From Lentibacillus amyloliquefaciens (GTDB lineage: Bacteria > Bacillota > Bacilli > Bacillales > Amphibacillaceae), in the NCBI RefSeq assembly GCF_001307805.1, contig NZ_CP013862.1, forward strand, positions 1,984,001 to 2,048,000: DNA of 64,000 nucleotides. The letters run 5' to 3'. The stretch's first letter is position 1. Every line of letters begins with the position of its first letter. Made by a program: the position numbers and the translations under genes. Positions 37,163-46,283 of this stretch are shown in pieces. The notes beneath the pieces are model-generated. The model ran no database searches and had not been told where the DNA came from. It saw only the letters and a program-made list of their open reading frames with translations.

Positions 37163-37513
37163 TTAGTCAAGTACCGATATTAAACTTAAAACCAGTACAA
37201 TCACACCAAGTACTAATAAAATAAGTGGTATCATCATATCTTTTAATTGGTCTTTTACTTTCATGTGTGTAAAAATTGCTCCAATCATTGTTGCTACAAC
37301 AAGGAAACTACCAATAACTGCAGATGTCTCGTTCCAAATACCTGCAATTAATAATACTGCTGCGACAATTTCTATACAGCCTGTAAAAATTCGAAACCCT
37401 GGTGTATAACCATAATGTTTAAATCCTTCGACCATTTGTTCAGAACCAAATTTCAACAATCCAAACATTATAAACCCTAATCCTAAAATTCCTTTAATAC
37501 TTATTAATACCAT
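37163..37513 (-). CDS. DoxX-family membrane protein
   Basis: 116 residues, four transmembrane helices: ISIKGILGLGFIMFGLLKFG, FRIFTGCIEIVAAVLLIAGIW, AVIGSFLVVATMIGAIFTHM and PLILLVLGVIVLVLSLI. DoxX/YkgB-like proteins are quinone-linked or redox-stress-associated. The ATG at 37513 follows GAGGAGG. Last gene of the minus-strand monooxygenase operon, 43 bases after the FMN reductase. Confidence 0.82.
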   Translation of the reverse strand: MVLISIKGILGLGFIMFGLLKFGSEQMVEGFKHYGYTPGFRIFTGCIEIVAAVLLIAGIWNETSAVIGSFLVVATMIGAIFTHMKVKDQLKDMMIPLILLVLGVIVLVLSLISVLD

Positions 37514-37556
37514 TTTCTCCTCCTCTTTACCCTGAATCGGGTACAATTACTGAATT

Positions 37557-38123
37557 CTAAAAATTATATTGTGCTTCTTTCGCTTCACGTATGCTCGAAT
37601 AGGTTTCCGTTAACATGACTGTATCTTCAACCAAACGGTCAATTCGAAATAACACATCATCATTTGTAATCTCTTTCCGATAAAAATCCTTTTCTTCGAT
37701 AAATACATACGTCTGAACAATTTGTGCCTTCATATAACCCAAAATAGGTTTTACTTGTTGTTCTACGATGAGGTAGTGCTTTGGTGAACCTGCTGTTACA
37801 AGCATGCTGACAACCTTATCACGAAATGCGTTAACAGGCAGTAAATCAAATATATTTTTCAATGTCGCGGGTATGGACGCCTGGAAGATGGGCGTCCCGA
37901 TAATAATGGCATCTGCCGCCATGACAGTTTCTGCGATATATTTTGTATCACCTTTATATTCCCGGTAATCCCGCCCGTCACTAAACTGCACATCGTATTC
38001 CGCTAAATCAATAAACGTGAGTTCAGCATCGGGATACTTTTCGGCTGCTGCTTTCATTGTATAGTCCATAGCCGTACTGGTTTTAGAACCGACTTTTGAA
38101 CCGGATAAACCGACAATTTTCAT
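37557..38123 (-). CDS. NADPH-dependent FMN reductase (SsuE-like)
   Basis: 188 residues, flavodoxin-like fold: KIVGLSGSKVGSKTSTA (FMN phosphate loop), IIIGTPIFQASIPATLKNIFDLL and MLVTAGSPKHYLIVEQQVKPIL are the NADPH:FMN reductase blocks. It would supply reduced FMN to the two luciferase-like enzymes encoded 12 bases and 1.1 kb upstream. ATG six to seven bases after AGGAGG. Confidence 0.9.
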   Translation of the reverse strand: MKIVGLSGSKVGSKTSTAMDYTMKAAAEKYPDAELTFIDLAEYDVQFSDGRDYREYKGDTKYIAETVMAADAIIIGTPIFQASIPATLKNIFDLLPVNAFRDKVVSMLVTAGSPKHYLIVEQQVKPILGYMKAQIVQTYVFIEEKDFYRKEITNDDVLFRIDRLVEDTVMLTETYSSIREAKEAQYNF

Positions 38124-38135
38124 GTTCTGTGCCTC

Positions 38136-39194
38136 CTAGTTTTTTGCCGTATATTTTTTTATGGCTGGTAAGATTTCAGTTCCAATTAATTCAATATTTT
38201 TCTTTAATTGATCAAATGGCACACCACCAAAATCCATTTGCGCGATATAACGCTGATGGCCAAAAAGTTCATGCTGATATAGCATTTTTTCAATGATTTG
38301 TTGTGGACTGCCGATATTCATAACATCCCGTGTGTCTGCTCCTTGTGCAAAGTGCTGTTTCGGATAGCCTTGTCCGTTAATTAGCTGCATTCCCTGATTG
38401 ACATGAGGGTATACCTCTCTCTGCGCCTGCTGTGTTGTTTCCGCTGCATAGAAGAAACCAGCAGTGGCAATCGGGAGTTCTGAAGGATCATGGCCATTAA
38501 TTTGTGCTGCCTGACGGTAAGCATCGATGGATCGTTTGAAACTGGTAGCTGGTCCACCCAAAGTAGCCAGAAACATCGGAACACCTGCATAACCCGCCTT
38601 AATCGCACTCGCAGGCGGCCCACCAACCGCACGCCAAATCGGCATGGATCCGTTAAGCGGACGCGGAAGAACCCTTGCATTTTTTAAAGGAGCCCGGAAT
38701 TGCCCTTCCCAATTAACAACTTCCTCTTCATTAATCTTCAACAACAGGTCAAACTTTTCTTCATACAATTCTTCATAATCACGAAGACTATAGCCTAATA
38801 AATCAAAGTTACCAACTCTTGATGCACGACCGGCAATAATTTCCGTTCGTCCCTTCGAAATCAGATCAATCGTCGCAAAATCCTCATATACGCGGACCGG
38901 GTCCAACGTACTTATAATCGTCGATGAACTGGATAGCTTTATTTTTTCTGTCGCCTGTGCAAGTGCCGATAAAACAACGGAGTGCGCCTGTGTTGTGAAA
39001 TACTCCTGATGACTTTCACCCACACTAAAGAGGTCGATACCGGCATCTTCAGCCAGCTTGGCCAATTCAATAATTTCCTCAATACGCTGTTGGGTAGAAA
39101 TTCGCTCCCCAGTTAACGGATTTGGTATGTGATCCCCTAATGTGTACAGGCCGAACTCCATTCCTTTGCTTGGATTGATACGATATTTTTCCAT
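38136..39194 (-). CDS. Luciferase-like (LLM) flavin-dependent monooxygenase 1
   Basis: 352 residues. FGLYTLGDHIPNP, AGIDLFSVGESHQEYFTTQAH, TEIIAGRASRVGNF, PIWRAVGGPPASAIKAGYAG and the C-terminal FGGVPFDQLKKNIELIG show a TIM-barrel LLM enzyme of the group annotated as atypical alkane/organosulfur monooxygenases. It uses reduced FMN from the reductase encoded next. It is a paralogue of the following gene, with equal length and collinear motifs. Substrate unknown. Confidence 0.87.
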   Translation of the reverse strand: MEKYRINPSKGMEFGLYTLGDHIPNPLTGERISTQQRIEEIIELAKLAEDAGIDLFSVGESHQEYFTTQAHSVVLSALAQATEKIKLSSSSTIISTLDPVRVYEDFATIDLISKGRTEIIAGRASRVGNFDLLGYSLRDYEELYEEKFDLLLKINEEEVVNWEGQFRAPLKNARVLPRPLNGSMPIWRAVGGPPASAIKAGYAGVPMFLATLGGPATSFKRSIDAYRQAAQINGHDPSELPIATAGFFYAAETTQQAQREVYPHVNQGMQLINGQGYPKQHFAQGADTRDVMNIGSPQQIIEKMLYQHELFGHQRYIAQMDFGGVPFDQLKKNIELIGTEILPAIKKYTAKN

Positions 39195-39223
39195 TTATTT
39201 ATCAACCTTTTCTTTATCATTTT

Positions 39224-40282
39224 TTACTTCCTCTTTGTCGCTTTTCGTACTGTTGGAACTACCTCCGTTGCATACATCTCGATAATTTCCTGAACCTTTC
39301 TGAAAGGAAGATTTCCACTATCAATTTGAGCGATGAATCTCTGATGGCCATATAATTCATACTGATACAAGATTTTCTCTGTAATCATTTGCGGACTTCC
39401 TACCATAACAGCATTCTTTATACTGGTTGCTTCGGCAAAACGATCTTTCGGAAAGGAACCCCCTCGAACCTGACTGAAAGTATCATTCAAATAAGGATAA
39501 AAATCCCTCATTGCTTTTCGGGAATCCTGATTAATATACATCATCGTTGCCACTGCAACTGGTAGCTTTTCGGTATCATGACCAGCTTCGGTAGCGGCAC
39601 GTCTATAAGCATTTACTCTTTTCTCAAATACACTGGATGCTCCGAAAAGAGCTGCCAAATGCATGGGTGCCCCCATTCTTCCAGCCTGCATAGCGCTGGA
39701 ATGATGCTCTCCAACAGCCCGCCAAATGGGCAAGTTTCCTTCCAACGGCTTCGGGAAAATTTCAGCATTTTTCAATGGTGGGCGAAAATTCCCTTCCCAT
39801 GTAATTTGTTGTTCCTTATTCAGTTTAAGCAACAGTTCAAACTTTTCTTCAAACAACTCATCATAATCGTTCAAATTATATCCGAATAACTCATATGCCC
39901 CGTAGCGTGAACCCCGGCCTGCAACAATTTCCGCCCTTCCATCGGAAAGCAAATCCAACGAAGAAAAGTCTTCATACACACGTACAGGATCAGAGGTGCT
40001 TAAGACCGTAGAAGCACTGATGAGTTTGATGTTATTGGTGACCCCTGCTATTTTTGCAAGAATGGTTGGAGCAGACGAGGCTACAAAAAGCTTCTGATGG
40101 CTTTCACCGACACCAAATACATCCAATCCAGCATCCTCTGCCAGTTTTGCCAACTCCACCATCTCCTGAATCCGCTGATGCTCGCTATACTGATTTTCTG
40201 TTGCATGTGGTGATAGAAGATCTCCTAACGTATACAACCCCAATTCCATACTCTTGTTTTGATTGACACGACATTCTTCCAT
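39224..40282 (-). CDS. Luciferase-like (LLM) flavin-dependent monooxygenase 2
   Basis: 352 residues from the ATG at 40282, chosen because it gives the same N-terminus (MEECRVNQNKSMELGLYTLGD) as its paralogue; AAAGGTGG lies upstream. Shared landmarks: AGLDVFGVGESHQKLF, EIVAGRGSRYGAYELFGYN, PIWRAVGEHHSSAMQAGRMG. The substrate-facing loop after WRAVG differs from copy 1 (EHHSSA against GPPASA), suggesting a different substrate or a heterodimer like bacterial luciferase. First gene of a four-gene operon. Confidence 0.87.
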   Translation of the reverse strand: MEECRVNQNKSMELGLYTLGDLLSPHATENQYSEHQRIQEMVELAKLAEDAGLDVFGVGESHQKLFVASSAPTILAKIAGVTNNIKLISASTVLSTSDPVRVYEDFSSLDLLSDGRAEIVAGRGSRYGAYELFGYNLNDYDELFEEKFELLLKLNKEQQITWEGNFRPPLKNAEIFPKPLEGNLPIWRAVGEHHSSAMQAGRMGAPMHLAALFGASSVFEKRVNAYRRAATEAGHDTEKLPVAVATMMYINQDSRKAMRDFYPYLNDTFSQVRGGSFPKDRFAEATSIKNAVMVGSPQMITEKILYQYELYGHQRFIAQIDSGNLPFRKVQEIIEMYATEVVPTVRKATKRK

Positions 40283-40352
40283 ATTCATTTCCACCTTTCT
40301 TTCTCTTGGTGATAATGCTATTATAGAGTATATAAAACAATACAGTAAGTAC

Positions 40353-40366
40353 GCACTTATAAGTGC
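40353..40366. promoter_or_regulatory. Palindromic operator between LLM operon and HxlR gene
   Basis: GCACTTATAAGTGC is a perfect 14-base palindrome, overlapped on its left by TAAGTACGCACTTA, a second dyad. It lies between divergent genes, 36 bases before the HxlR start; HxlR proteins favour such sites. Confidence 0.6.
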
Positions 40367-40402
40367 CATAGTATACAAAAAGATACTGTAGGAGGGATAA
40401 AA

Positions 40403-40747
40403 ATGGAAAAGGTACCCGAACTTTGTCGTGTAGAAGATGCTTTAGGTATTTTAGTTGGTAAATGGAAGCCTATTATTTTATTACATTTATTGCAGGAAGG
40501 TACAAAACGTTTTAATGAGTTGAGAAGAAGTATGCCTGAAATCACCCAGAAAATGCTGACAAAACAATTAAGGGAATTAGAAGAAGAGGATATTATTGAG
40601 CGTGTTGTATACCCTCAGGTTCCTCCAAAAGTGGAATATTCCATTACGGAATATGGAAAGAGCTTGGAACCAATTTTAGAAGCGATGCATGAATGGGGTA
40701 CGAAACACACATTGCATAAAAGACAAAAATTGAATCAAAAAAGGTAA
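40403..40747 (+). CDS. HxlR-family transcriptional regulator
   Basis: 114 residues, the usual HxlR length: [42 protein letters not shown] (recognition helix) and the wing [29 protein letters not shown] lies six to seven bases before the ATG. It is divergent from the LLM operon with a palindromic site between, so it is the likely repressor or activator of that operon. Confidence 0.9.
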   Translation: MEKVPELCRVEDALGILVGKWKPIILLHLLQEGTKRFNELRRSMPEITQKMLTKQLRELEEEDIIERVVYPQVPPKVEYSITEYGKSLEPILEAMHEWGTKHTLHKRQKLNQKR

Positions 40748-40751
40748 TCTT

Positions 40752-40783
40752 AAAAGGCTGCAATTATTTGCAGCCTTTTCTTG
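40752..40783 (+). terminator. Terminator of the HxlR gene
   Basis: AAAAGGCTGCAA and TTGCAGCCTTTT form a 12-base perfect stem with a four-base loop and T-rich flank. Confidence 0.9.
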
Positions 40784-40826
40784 TATTTTAATTAAAACAA
40801 ACATTCTAATTGAAGAATTAATCCTG

Positions 40827-41585
40827 TTAAACCGGTCTGACCGTAATTTCATTCACATTTACATAGTCCGGCTGGGTCACGGCGTAAATGACTGCCCATG
40901 CAATATCCGTCGTGTGAACCTCTCCACCTAAATCCGAGATTTTGATGGAGCATCCCTTATCTTGAATAAACCACAAAACCCAGCTGTGTCATTCTTTACA
41001 GAACTACTGTGCCAAATGAAGGGCAATTAACGAAGACAAGGTCTGTTGTGTCCTTTTTGACAATTCAGGAACTTTTGCCTGGAGTGCCAACCACTTCTTT
41101 TCAGAAATGCATTTTTGAATGCCACGAATAAAATAACGGGCACCGATATTATAAGAAGCCGACAAATCCGCATGATAAACTTTTTCTGTCGTAAACGTGG
41201 CAAGGTCTTTTTTATTATTTCTTGTCAGTTTTCCGGAACCATCAAATGCAAGCGCACTGGTGTTTCTTGCGTTAATGCGCGAAATACGCATACCCACATA
41301 ATGCATTTTCCCGGCATTGTTAACATATATATCGACACTTCCAAACGCTTCTTTCGTACGCTCTGCCACGGTGTCTACTTCCTTTTGCTTCGTTATGTCT
41401 GTCTTAACACATAGCGTTTTTTCTTCCTGACCAATATCCGCTGCTATCGCTGCAAGCTTTTCCTCGTTTCTTGCAGCAAGCACTGCATTGGCACATGCTC
41501 CGGCAAGTTCTTTTGCAATAGCAGTTCCAATGCCGCTGCTTGCCCCTGTCACGATGGCTGTCTTGCCCACTAGTTGTTCTGTCAT
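40827..41585 (-). pseudogene. SDR oxidoreductase gene broken by a TnpB 3' fragment
   Basis: The first ~94 residues (GKTAIVTGASSGIGTAIAKEL, TDITKQKEV, VDIYVNNAG) are a normal SDR N-terminus. The frame then continues into a TnpB-like tail and stops at 41004. The SDR C-terminus reappears at about 40827-40950 (EVHTTDIAWAVIYAVTQPDY, VNVNEITVRPV, stop). The middle of the enzyme, including the YxxxK active site, is missing. Its ATG overlaps the end of the symporter gene (ATGA), so it was once co-translated with it. No working product is expected. Confidence 0.85.
40950..41303 (-). mobile_element. IS200/IS605-family remnant: C-terminal end of TnpB
   Basis: In frame with the SDR start, residues from about 41303 read GMRISRINARNTSALAFDGS, KKDLATFTTEKVYHADLSAS, YNIGARYFIRGIQK and KVPELSKRTQQTLSSLIALH. 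This is the typical TnpB 3' end (NTSALAFDGSGK ... DLSASYNIGARYFIR). Only the last ~100 codons and perhaps 50 bases of right end remain; RuvC residues other than those in this tail are absent. The exact right boundary is uncertain. Confidence 0.8.
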
Positions 41586-43027
41586 AAAATACCTTCTTTC
41601 CTGTTTACTTTTTCGTTTTGCTTATTTTGTTGTGTGAAAAACGTTACAACCAACAGTATTACGATAGATAATGGCAAACCGATAAAAATAGGGTGTAAAC
41701 CAAAAGGATGACCTGAAATCTGCCAAATGACAGCTGCGACCAAACCACTCCACATTGAAGCAACACCAGCGGCATTTGTCACCTTTTTCCAAAATAAACC
41801 AAACATTACCGGCGCTAATAGGCCTGAGACCGACATCGCAGTTCCGGTTACCATCAGGTTAACCAATTCCGGAATGGTCAAGGCTGCCATAAGCGCAATA
41901 ACGGATACGGCCAAAACGGACATCTTACTATAAAACAGCATCTTCTGATTATCAAAATGTTTAAAATTCGGTCTGATCATATCGTTAACGATCGAAGACG
42001 AGCCAGCTAAAAAGAAAGAGTCTGCACTGGATATAACAGCCGCCAATACGACAACAATCATCACAACCACTAACGAGAATGGAAAAACATCCCCAATAAC
42101 ACCATAATAAATGAGTACCGGATCAATATTTTCCAATCGTAATCCGTATCGGCTGAATACACCGATTGCCACGACAAACGCAGCTGTTAAAATCGCGATA
42201 ATCATAGAGATCCAATATCCACTCATCGCTGTTTTCAGGCTTTTAGCGGCCCAAACACGCTGCCACAGATCCTGTCTAATAAATTGATAAACGCCTAAGG
42301 TCAACAGATATATGTATATCTCACTTGGTTCAATATTCAAAATGCTTAACATGCTTTCCTGATTAACCGAGCTGGCATATTCCGAAATGGTGCCCCAGCC
42401 TCCAGCGGCAATTAGCACTGTAATAAACAGGATAACAATGGCCAATGTTTGAATGGTTCCATGGATAACGTCCTGCCAAATAACAGCCTTCAGTCCGCCA
42501 AAATAGGTTTTAAATGTTAGCAGTGCCCAGCCGATAAAAATGCCTAACGTCATATTTAACCCGATTGTCAAGTTCAGTATCGTGGCAATCGCAACAAACT
42601 GCATCCCGGTCATGGCACAATATGAAAAAAGAATGCTAATAACAGTTGGAATACGTGCTTGTTTACCATAACGCAGGGCAGTATAATCACCCACCGTGAC
42701 CATATTATGGCTTTCCCCCAAATGTCTGATCCGCTTGAGCAGGAAGGAAGCAAATATAATGACGCAAGAGAGCATCGTGATATTGATCCACTGCTCTCCC
42801 ATTCCTAATCTGTAACCATTCTCCATATAACCTAATAATGTTGATCCGCCAACGCCCGTTCCGACAAATGTTAATATTATAGGAAGAAGCGAAACGGATC
42901 TGCCGGCAACATTATAATCTTCATACGTTTTCGTTTTCCGGTTCATGTATAAAGCCAGCACAAACAGAAAAATAAAGTAAACCAAGACAATGACTGATAA
43001 TATAATTCGTTCATCTCCACTAAACAT
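41582..43027 (-). CDS. Sodium:solute symporter (SSS family)
   Basis: 481 residues, about 13 transmembrane helices. YEDYNVAGRSVSLLPIILTF, GTGVGGSTLLGYMENGYRLG and the later AAVISSADSFFLAGSSSIVND carry the SSS sodium-site signature seen in PutP/PanF-like proteins. It imports an organic solute with Na+; the ligand is not evident. GAGGTG lies nine bases before the ATG at 43027. Its stop overlaps the start of the broken SDR gene, which may once have metabolised the imported solute. Confidence 0.88.
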   Translation of the reverse strand: MFSGDERIILSVIVLVYFIFLFVLALYMNRKTKTYEDYNVAGRSVSLLPIILTFVGTGVGGSTLLGYMENGYRLGMGEQWINITMLSCVIIFASFLLKRIRHLGESHNMVTVGDYTALRYGKQARIPTVISILFSYCAMTGMQFVAIATILNLTIGLNMTLGIFIGWALLTFKTYFGGLKAVIWQDVIHGTIQTLAIVILFITVLIAAGGWGTISEYASSVNQESMLSILNIEPSEIYIYLLTLGVYQFIRQDLWQRVWAAKSLKTAMSGYWISMIIAILTAAFVVAIGVFSRYGLRLENIDPVLIYYGVIGDVFPFSLVVVMIVVVLAAVISSADSFFLAGSSSIVNDMIRPNFKHFDNQKMLFYSKMSVLAVSVIALMAALTIPELVNLMVTGTAMSVSGLLAPVMFGLFWKKVTNAAGVASMWSGLVAAVIWQISGHPFGLHPIFIGLPLSIVILLVVTFFTQQNKQNEKVNRKEGIL

Positions 43028-43158
43028 ACCATTACTCACCTCTATAAAGTCCAATCCGTGCAAATAGAATCATCAATGAAGTCACTTTATAATGGACCTA
43101 ATATTCAATTCAGGCGCTAATACTTGTTTCTGATTAGCGTTCTATTATGTCAGAGTTT

Positions 43159-43539
43159 TCAATAACCCTTATTCACCTCATGTATGAACCCTTCCAATAT
43201 TTCTGTGTATATACCTGGTTGTTCTGAATGAACCAAATGTGATGCAAAAGGAATAATAGATACATGAATATCATCTTTCATTGAGTGATATAATAATGCA
43301 CCTTTTACTTCAGCTTTCATTCCTTCACCGACTATATACAAAATTGGAGAATTAATACCGTTCAAATCTCTTGTTTCTTCAAATGGATACCAATTTTCAT
43401 CCTTTGCAACCTCGAGTGCCTGTGTATGTAAAATCAATTGAATCCCCACTTTTCTTTTCCAAAAAAATATAGTGTTCTTCTTACACTTTGCCCGCACCAT
43501 ATATTCAGCAGAATAGAGTTCTTCGTCAGGCTTCCCCAT
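43159..43539 (-). pseudogene. Alpha/beta hydrolase, C-terminal remnant
   Basis: 126 residues. INSPILYIVGEGMKAEVKGA and HVSIIPFASHLVHSEQPGIY match the last third of alpha/beta hydrolases, including the catalytic histidine in SHLVHSEQP. The nucleophile elbow (GxSxG) and oxyanion region are absent, and only stop-rich sequence precedes the first ATG. Probably a 5'-deleted gene. No ribosome site. Confidence 0.7.
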
Positions 43540-43665
43540 CTATCATTCATCTAAGAAAACACGGTAGTCCCAGAGTCTATCCTTACCATTGTGAATTCGC
43601 GTTTTCTAAGTTTAAGCAAGGGAATCCGCACTTGGATCTTCCTTAATTTATTATTAAACGGATAC

Positions 43666-44637
43666 TTATCCAATCATCACGACCAGAAAAACCGAGATGG
43701 TAATAACCGAAACGATCGTTGTCGCCAATATATACAAAGGAATCTCACGAACGAGTGTCTGGTACTTTTCAGCAAATACGTAAACAATCGCTCCAGTCGG
43801 CAAAGCTGATAAAATAACGACAGATGTTGCCCACAAATCATCATCGATCGGGAAGACGACATATACAAATAAGATTGACAACAGCGGCAGCGCCACTAAT
43901 TTCAAGCCCAGCAGCGTGATAAGCTCCGACAATTGATATTGCTTATTTTTCACAACACTCCGCTGACCGGATAATCCCAGCCCCAATGCAAATAAAGCTG
44001 TCGGCCCGGCAGCAGGACCGAGCGTATCTGTGAATACGTAGACAGATTCCGGGAGCGGAACTTGTGAAACAGCTACGATAATTCCCAATAAAAGGGATGC
44101 ATTAATCGGATTCAGCAATACAGATTTAGCAATCATGCCTGGAAGCAACCAGAAGCTTGTCTGTTCGCTGTGCTTTTTATTGAGGGCATTTGCTGTCTCA
44201 AACGAACCGACAACCAATGTAATGATGACCAAATCATAAATAAACGTGACAATCGCAGCTGGCACGGCAGCTTCTTGCCCAAATGCTGCAACCAGAAGCG
44301 GGATTCCCATAAAGCCGGTATTGCCATACGTCGTAATCATACCGTACATGCTGACTTCAGGAAATGGTTTTTTGAAAATGAACTTGAAAATCAAAATCGT
44401 CAAGAGAAAGCAGCTAAAGATAATACCCAAATTAGCCAGGATAAAATCCACGTTTAAAATACGGTCCACCGGCGCCGTCGACAATGAAAAGAACAGCAGA
44501 GCAGGCAGCGCAAAATAATAAACAAAATTATTGAGCGATGAGGTACTGTTAAATGAAAGCAAGGACAATCGTCCAGCTAAAAAGCCGCACAATATGATAG
44601 CAAAAATCGGTATAACGACCTGAAACAATACAATCAT
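43666..44637 (-). CDS. AEC-family (auxin efflux carrier-type) transporter
   Basis: 323 residues, ten hydrophobic helices in two halves. VVIPIFAIILCGFLAGRLSL, FVYYFALPALLFFSLS, TTYGNTGFMGIPLLVAAFGQ and the second-half ILSALPTGAIVYVFAEKYQ are typical of the AEC family (mdcF/YfdV type), which exports or imports organic anions such as malonate. AGCAGGG is a modest ribosome site. Monocistronic. Confidence 0.88.
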   Translation of the reverse strand: MIVLFQVVIPIFAIILCGFLAGRLSLLSFNSTSSLNNFVYYFALPALLFFSLSTAPVDRILNVDFILANLGIIFSCFLLTILIFKFIFKKPFPEVSMYGMITTYGNTGFMGIPLLVAAFGQEAAVPAAIVTFIYDLVIITLVVGSFETANALNKKHSEQTSFWLLPGMIAKSVLLNPINASLLLGIIVAVSQVPLPESVYVFTDTLGPAAGPTALFALGLGLSGQRSVVKNKQYQLSELITLLGLKLVALPLLSILFVYVVFPIDDDLWATSVVILSALPTGAIVYVFAEKYQTLVREIPLYILATTIVSVITISVFLVVMIG

Positions 44638-44867
44638 CGAATCCCTGCTTTCTACTTAATTAAATGTCGTGTAAGTTTCTATTTTTCTATGTTCCCATCT
44701 TCCAAGACAGAAGTTCAAGCAACTTGTTGGTAAGTGCAACAAACCCTTTCCCCCGGTCAGGAAAAGAGTTTGATAGTTATCCTTAATAGAACCGATTGTC
44801 GAGGCTCAATGGAAGATTGTCCTTCACCTCTCTGAATAGGATCTATTTAATTATTACTTTCAACCGA

Positions 44868-45989
44868 TTACTCGCCCCAGACTTTTTCTGAGATGTTTTT
44901 AATAAGCTCCAGCTTTTTCCACTGGTCTTCTTCGGTTAATTCATTTCCTTCCTCGGTTGAGAAAAATCCGCATTGTGGACTTAAGCAAAGTCGTTCCAGC
45001 GGTATATATTGAGATGCTTCATTGATGCGTGCAATGACATCTTCCTCTTTTTCCAATTCAGGTTTTTTCGAGGTTACTAGGCCCAGAACTACCTTTTTAT
45101 CTCCGGATACATATTGAAGGGGTTCGAACCCGCCTGCGCGGTCGGAATCAAATTCAAGGTAATAGGCATCCACATTTTCGTTTCCGAATAATTCTTCTGA
45201 AACAGGGTCATATCCGCCGGAATAATGCCATGTTGAACGATAGTTCCCGCGGCATACATGCGTTGTGACTGTTAAATCTTCCGGCTTGTCTGCAAGAATA
45301 CGGTTATTCAATTCGACATATTCCTTTGCACGTTCATCTAAATCAATGCCTTTCTTTGCAGCTTTTTCTCTGTAGTCTTTATCACAAAGCACCGCCCAGA
45401 CAACTTCGTCCATTTGTATGTTTCGGCAACCTGCATCATAAAATGCTTGAAATGCCTTTTTATACGCATTAACAATATCATTGTACAAGTCTTCTTTATT
45501 TGGATAATGTTTCTTAGTATTTTCAATGTTATGCGGCTTCTTAATTTCGTATAAGAACTGTACCGCTGAAGGAAATGTTTGTCGCGCCATTACACCTTCA
45601 GGAACGATTGACTTTAAGTATTGATAGTCCTCTATAAATGGATGTGCTGAGAAATCTATTTTACCTGTTATATTTGCTGTTTCATTGCGTGTCTCTATTC
45701 CTTGAAACTTAAGACCGCTTTCGGTTGTTGCTTTTTCAACACCATCCAGTCCCCACATGAAATCCAGATGCCACCAGCTGCGGCGGAATTCACCATCCGT
45801 TACGGATTTAAGCCCGGCTGACACTTGTTTGTCTACTAACTTTTCGATTTCCTCATCCTCTGTTGAACGAAGCTCTTCTGATGATATGTTTCCTTCTTGT
45901 ACCGCTTCACGTGCATCCTTAATGCTTTTCGGTCTTAAAAAAGATCCTACAATATCATTCCGGAATGGAACTGTTTGTCTGGTTGTCAT
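44868..45989 (-). CDS. yxjG: Cobalamin-independent methionine synthase C-terminal-domain protein (YxjG/YxjH-like)
   Basis: 373 residues, equal to the C-terminal barrel of MetE. FRNDIVGSFLRPKSIKDARE, VTDGEFRRSWWHLDF, IQMDEVVWAVLCD and the zinc ligands in THVCRGNYRSTWH and LCLSPQCGFFSTEEG are visible. It methylates homocysteine or a similar thiol. In B. subtilis these genes have S-box leaders; I see none here, only a hairpin terminator 54 bases upstream. AGAAGG precedes the ATG. Confidence 0.9.
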   Translation of the reverse strand: MTTRQTVPFRNDIVGSFLRPKSIKDAREAVQEGNISSEELRSTEDEEIEKLVDKQVSAGLKSVTDGEFRRSWWHLDFMWGLDGVEKATTESGLKFQGIETRNETANITGKIDFSAHPFIEDYQYLKSIVPEGVMARQTFPSAVQFLYEIKKPHNIENTKKHYPNKEDLYNDIVNAYKKAFQAFYDAGCRNIQMDEVVWAVLCDKDYREKAAKKGIDLDERAKEYVELNNRILADKPEDLTVTTHVCRGNYRSTWHYSGGYDPVSEELFGNENVDAYYLEFDSDRAGGFEPLQYVSGDKKVVLGLVTSKKPELEKEEDVIARINEASQYIPLERLCLSPQCGFFSTEEGNELTEEDQWKKLELIKNISEKVWGE

Positions 45990-46042
45990 TTGTTAGCCTT
46001 CTTTCTATAAATTACTTTATAAACACATATTTATATTAACAT

Positions 46043-46083
46043 AAAAAGTGCCAGCCCCTCACTGTTCGGAGGTGACTGACACC
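46043..46083 (-). terminator. Terminator-like hairpin in the yxjG leader
   Basis: On the minus strand GTGTCAGTCACCTCC and GAGGGGCTGGCAC pair with some G-T and one bulge and are followed by TTTTT. It lies 54 bases before the yxjG start, so it may attenuate that gene or end a lost upstream gene. Confidence 0.6.
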
Positions 46084-46283
46084 ATTCCTTCTAAAGGTTA
46101 TTTCTTATAACCGAACTCCGGAATCTACGTCTGTAACCCCATCTCAATGGAGAAATAAGATGGAGGCACTTCAGTAAATGGAGGATTGAGCTATTGTAAA
46201 AACTACTCTTAAGTTCAAAGGAATTAATCAGGGCACATGCCTCTTTTTCTCGAATAGGCTATTTGTAAGAAAGAGGTTTTACG

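Noticed and set aside
41004..41585. Intact 193-residue SDR protein
   Set aside because: Only the first half is SDR; the rest is TnpB sequence and the active-site YxxxK is absent.
46000..46283. S-box (SAM) riboswitch expected for yxjG
   Set aside because: None of the conserved S-box helices or the GGCAACC core was found on the minus strand.
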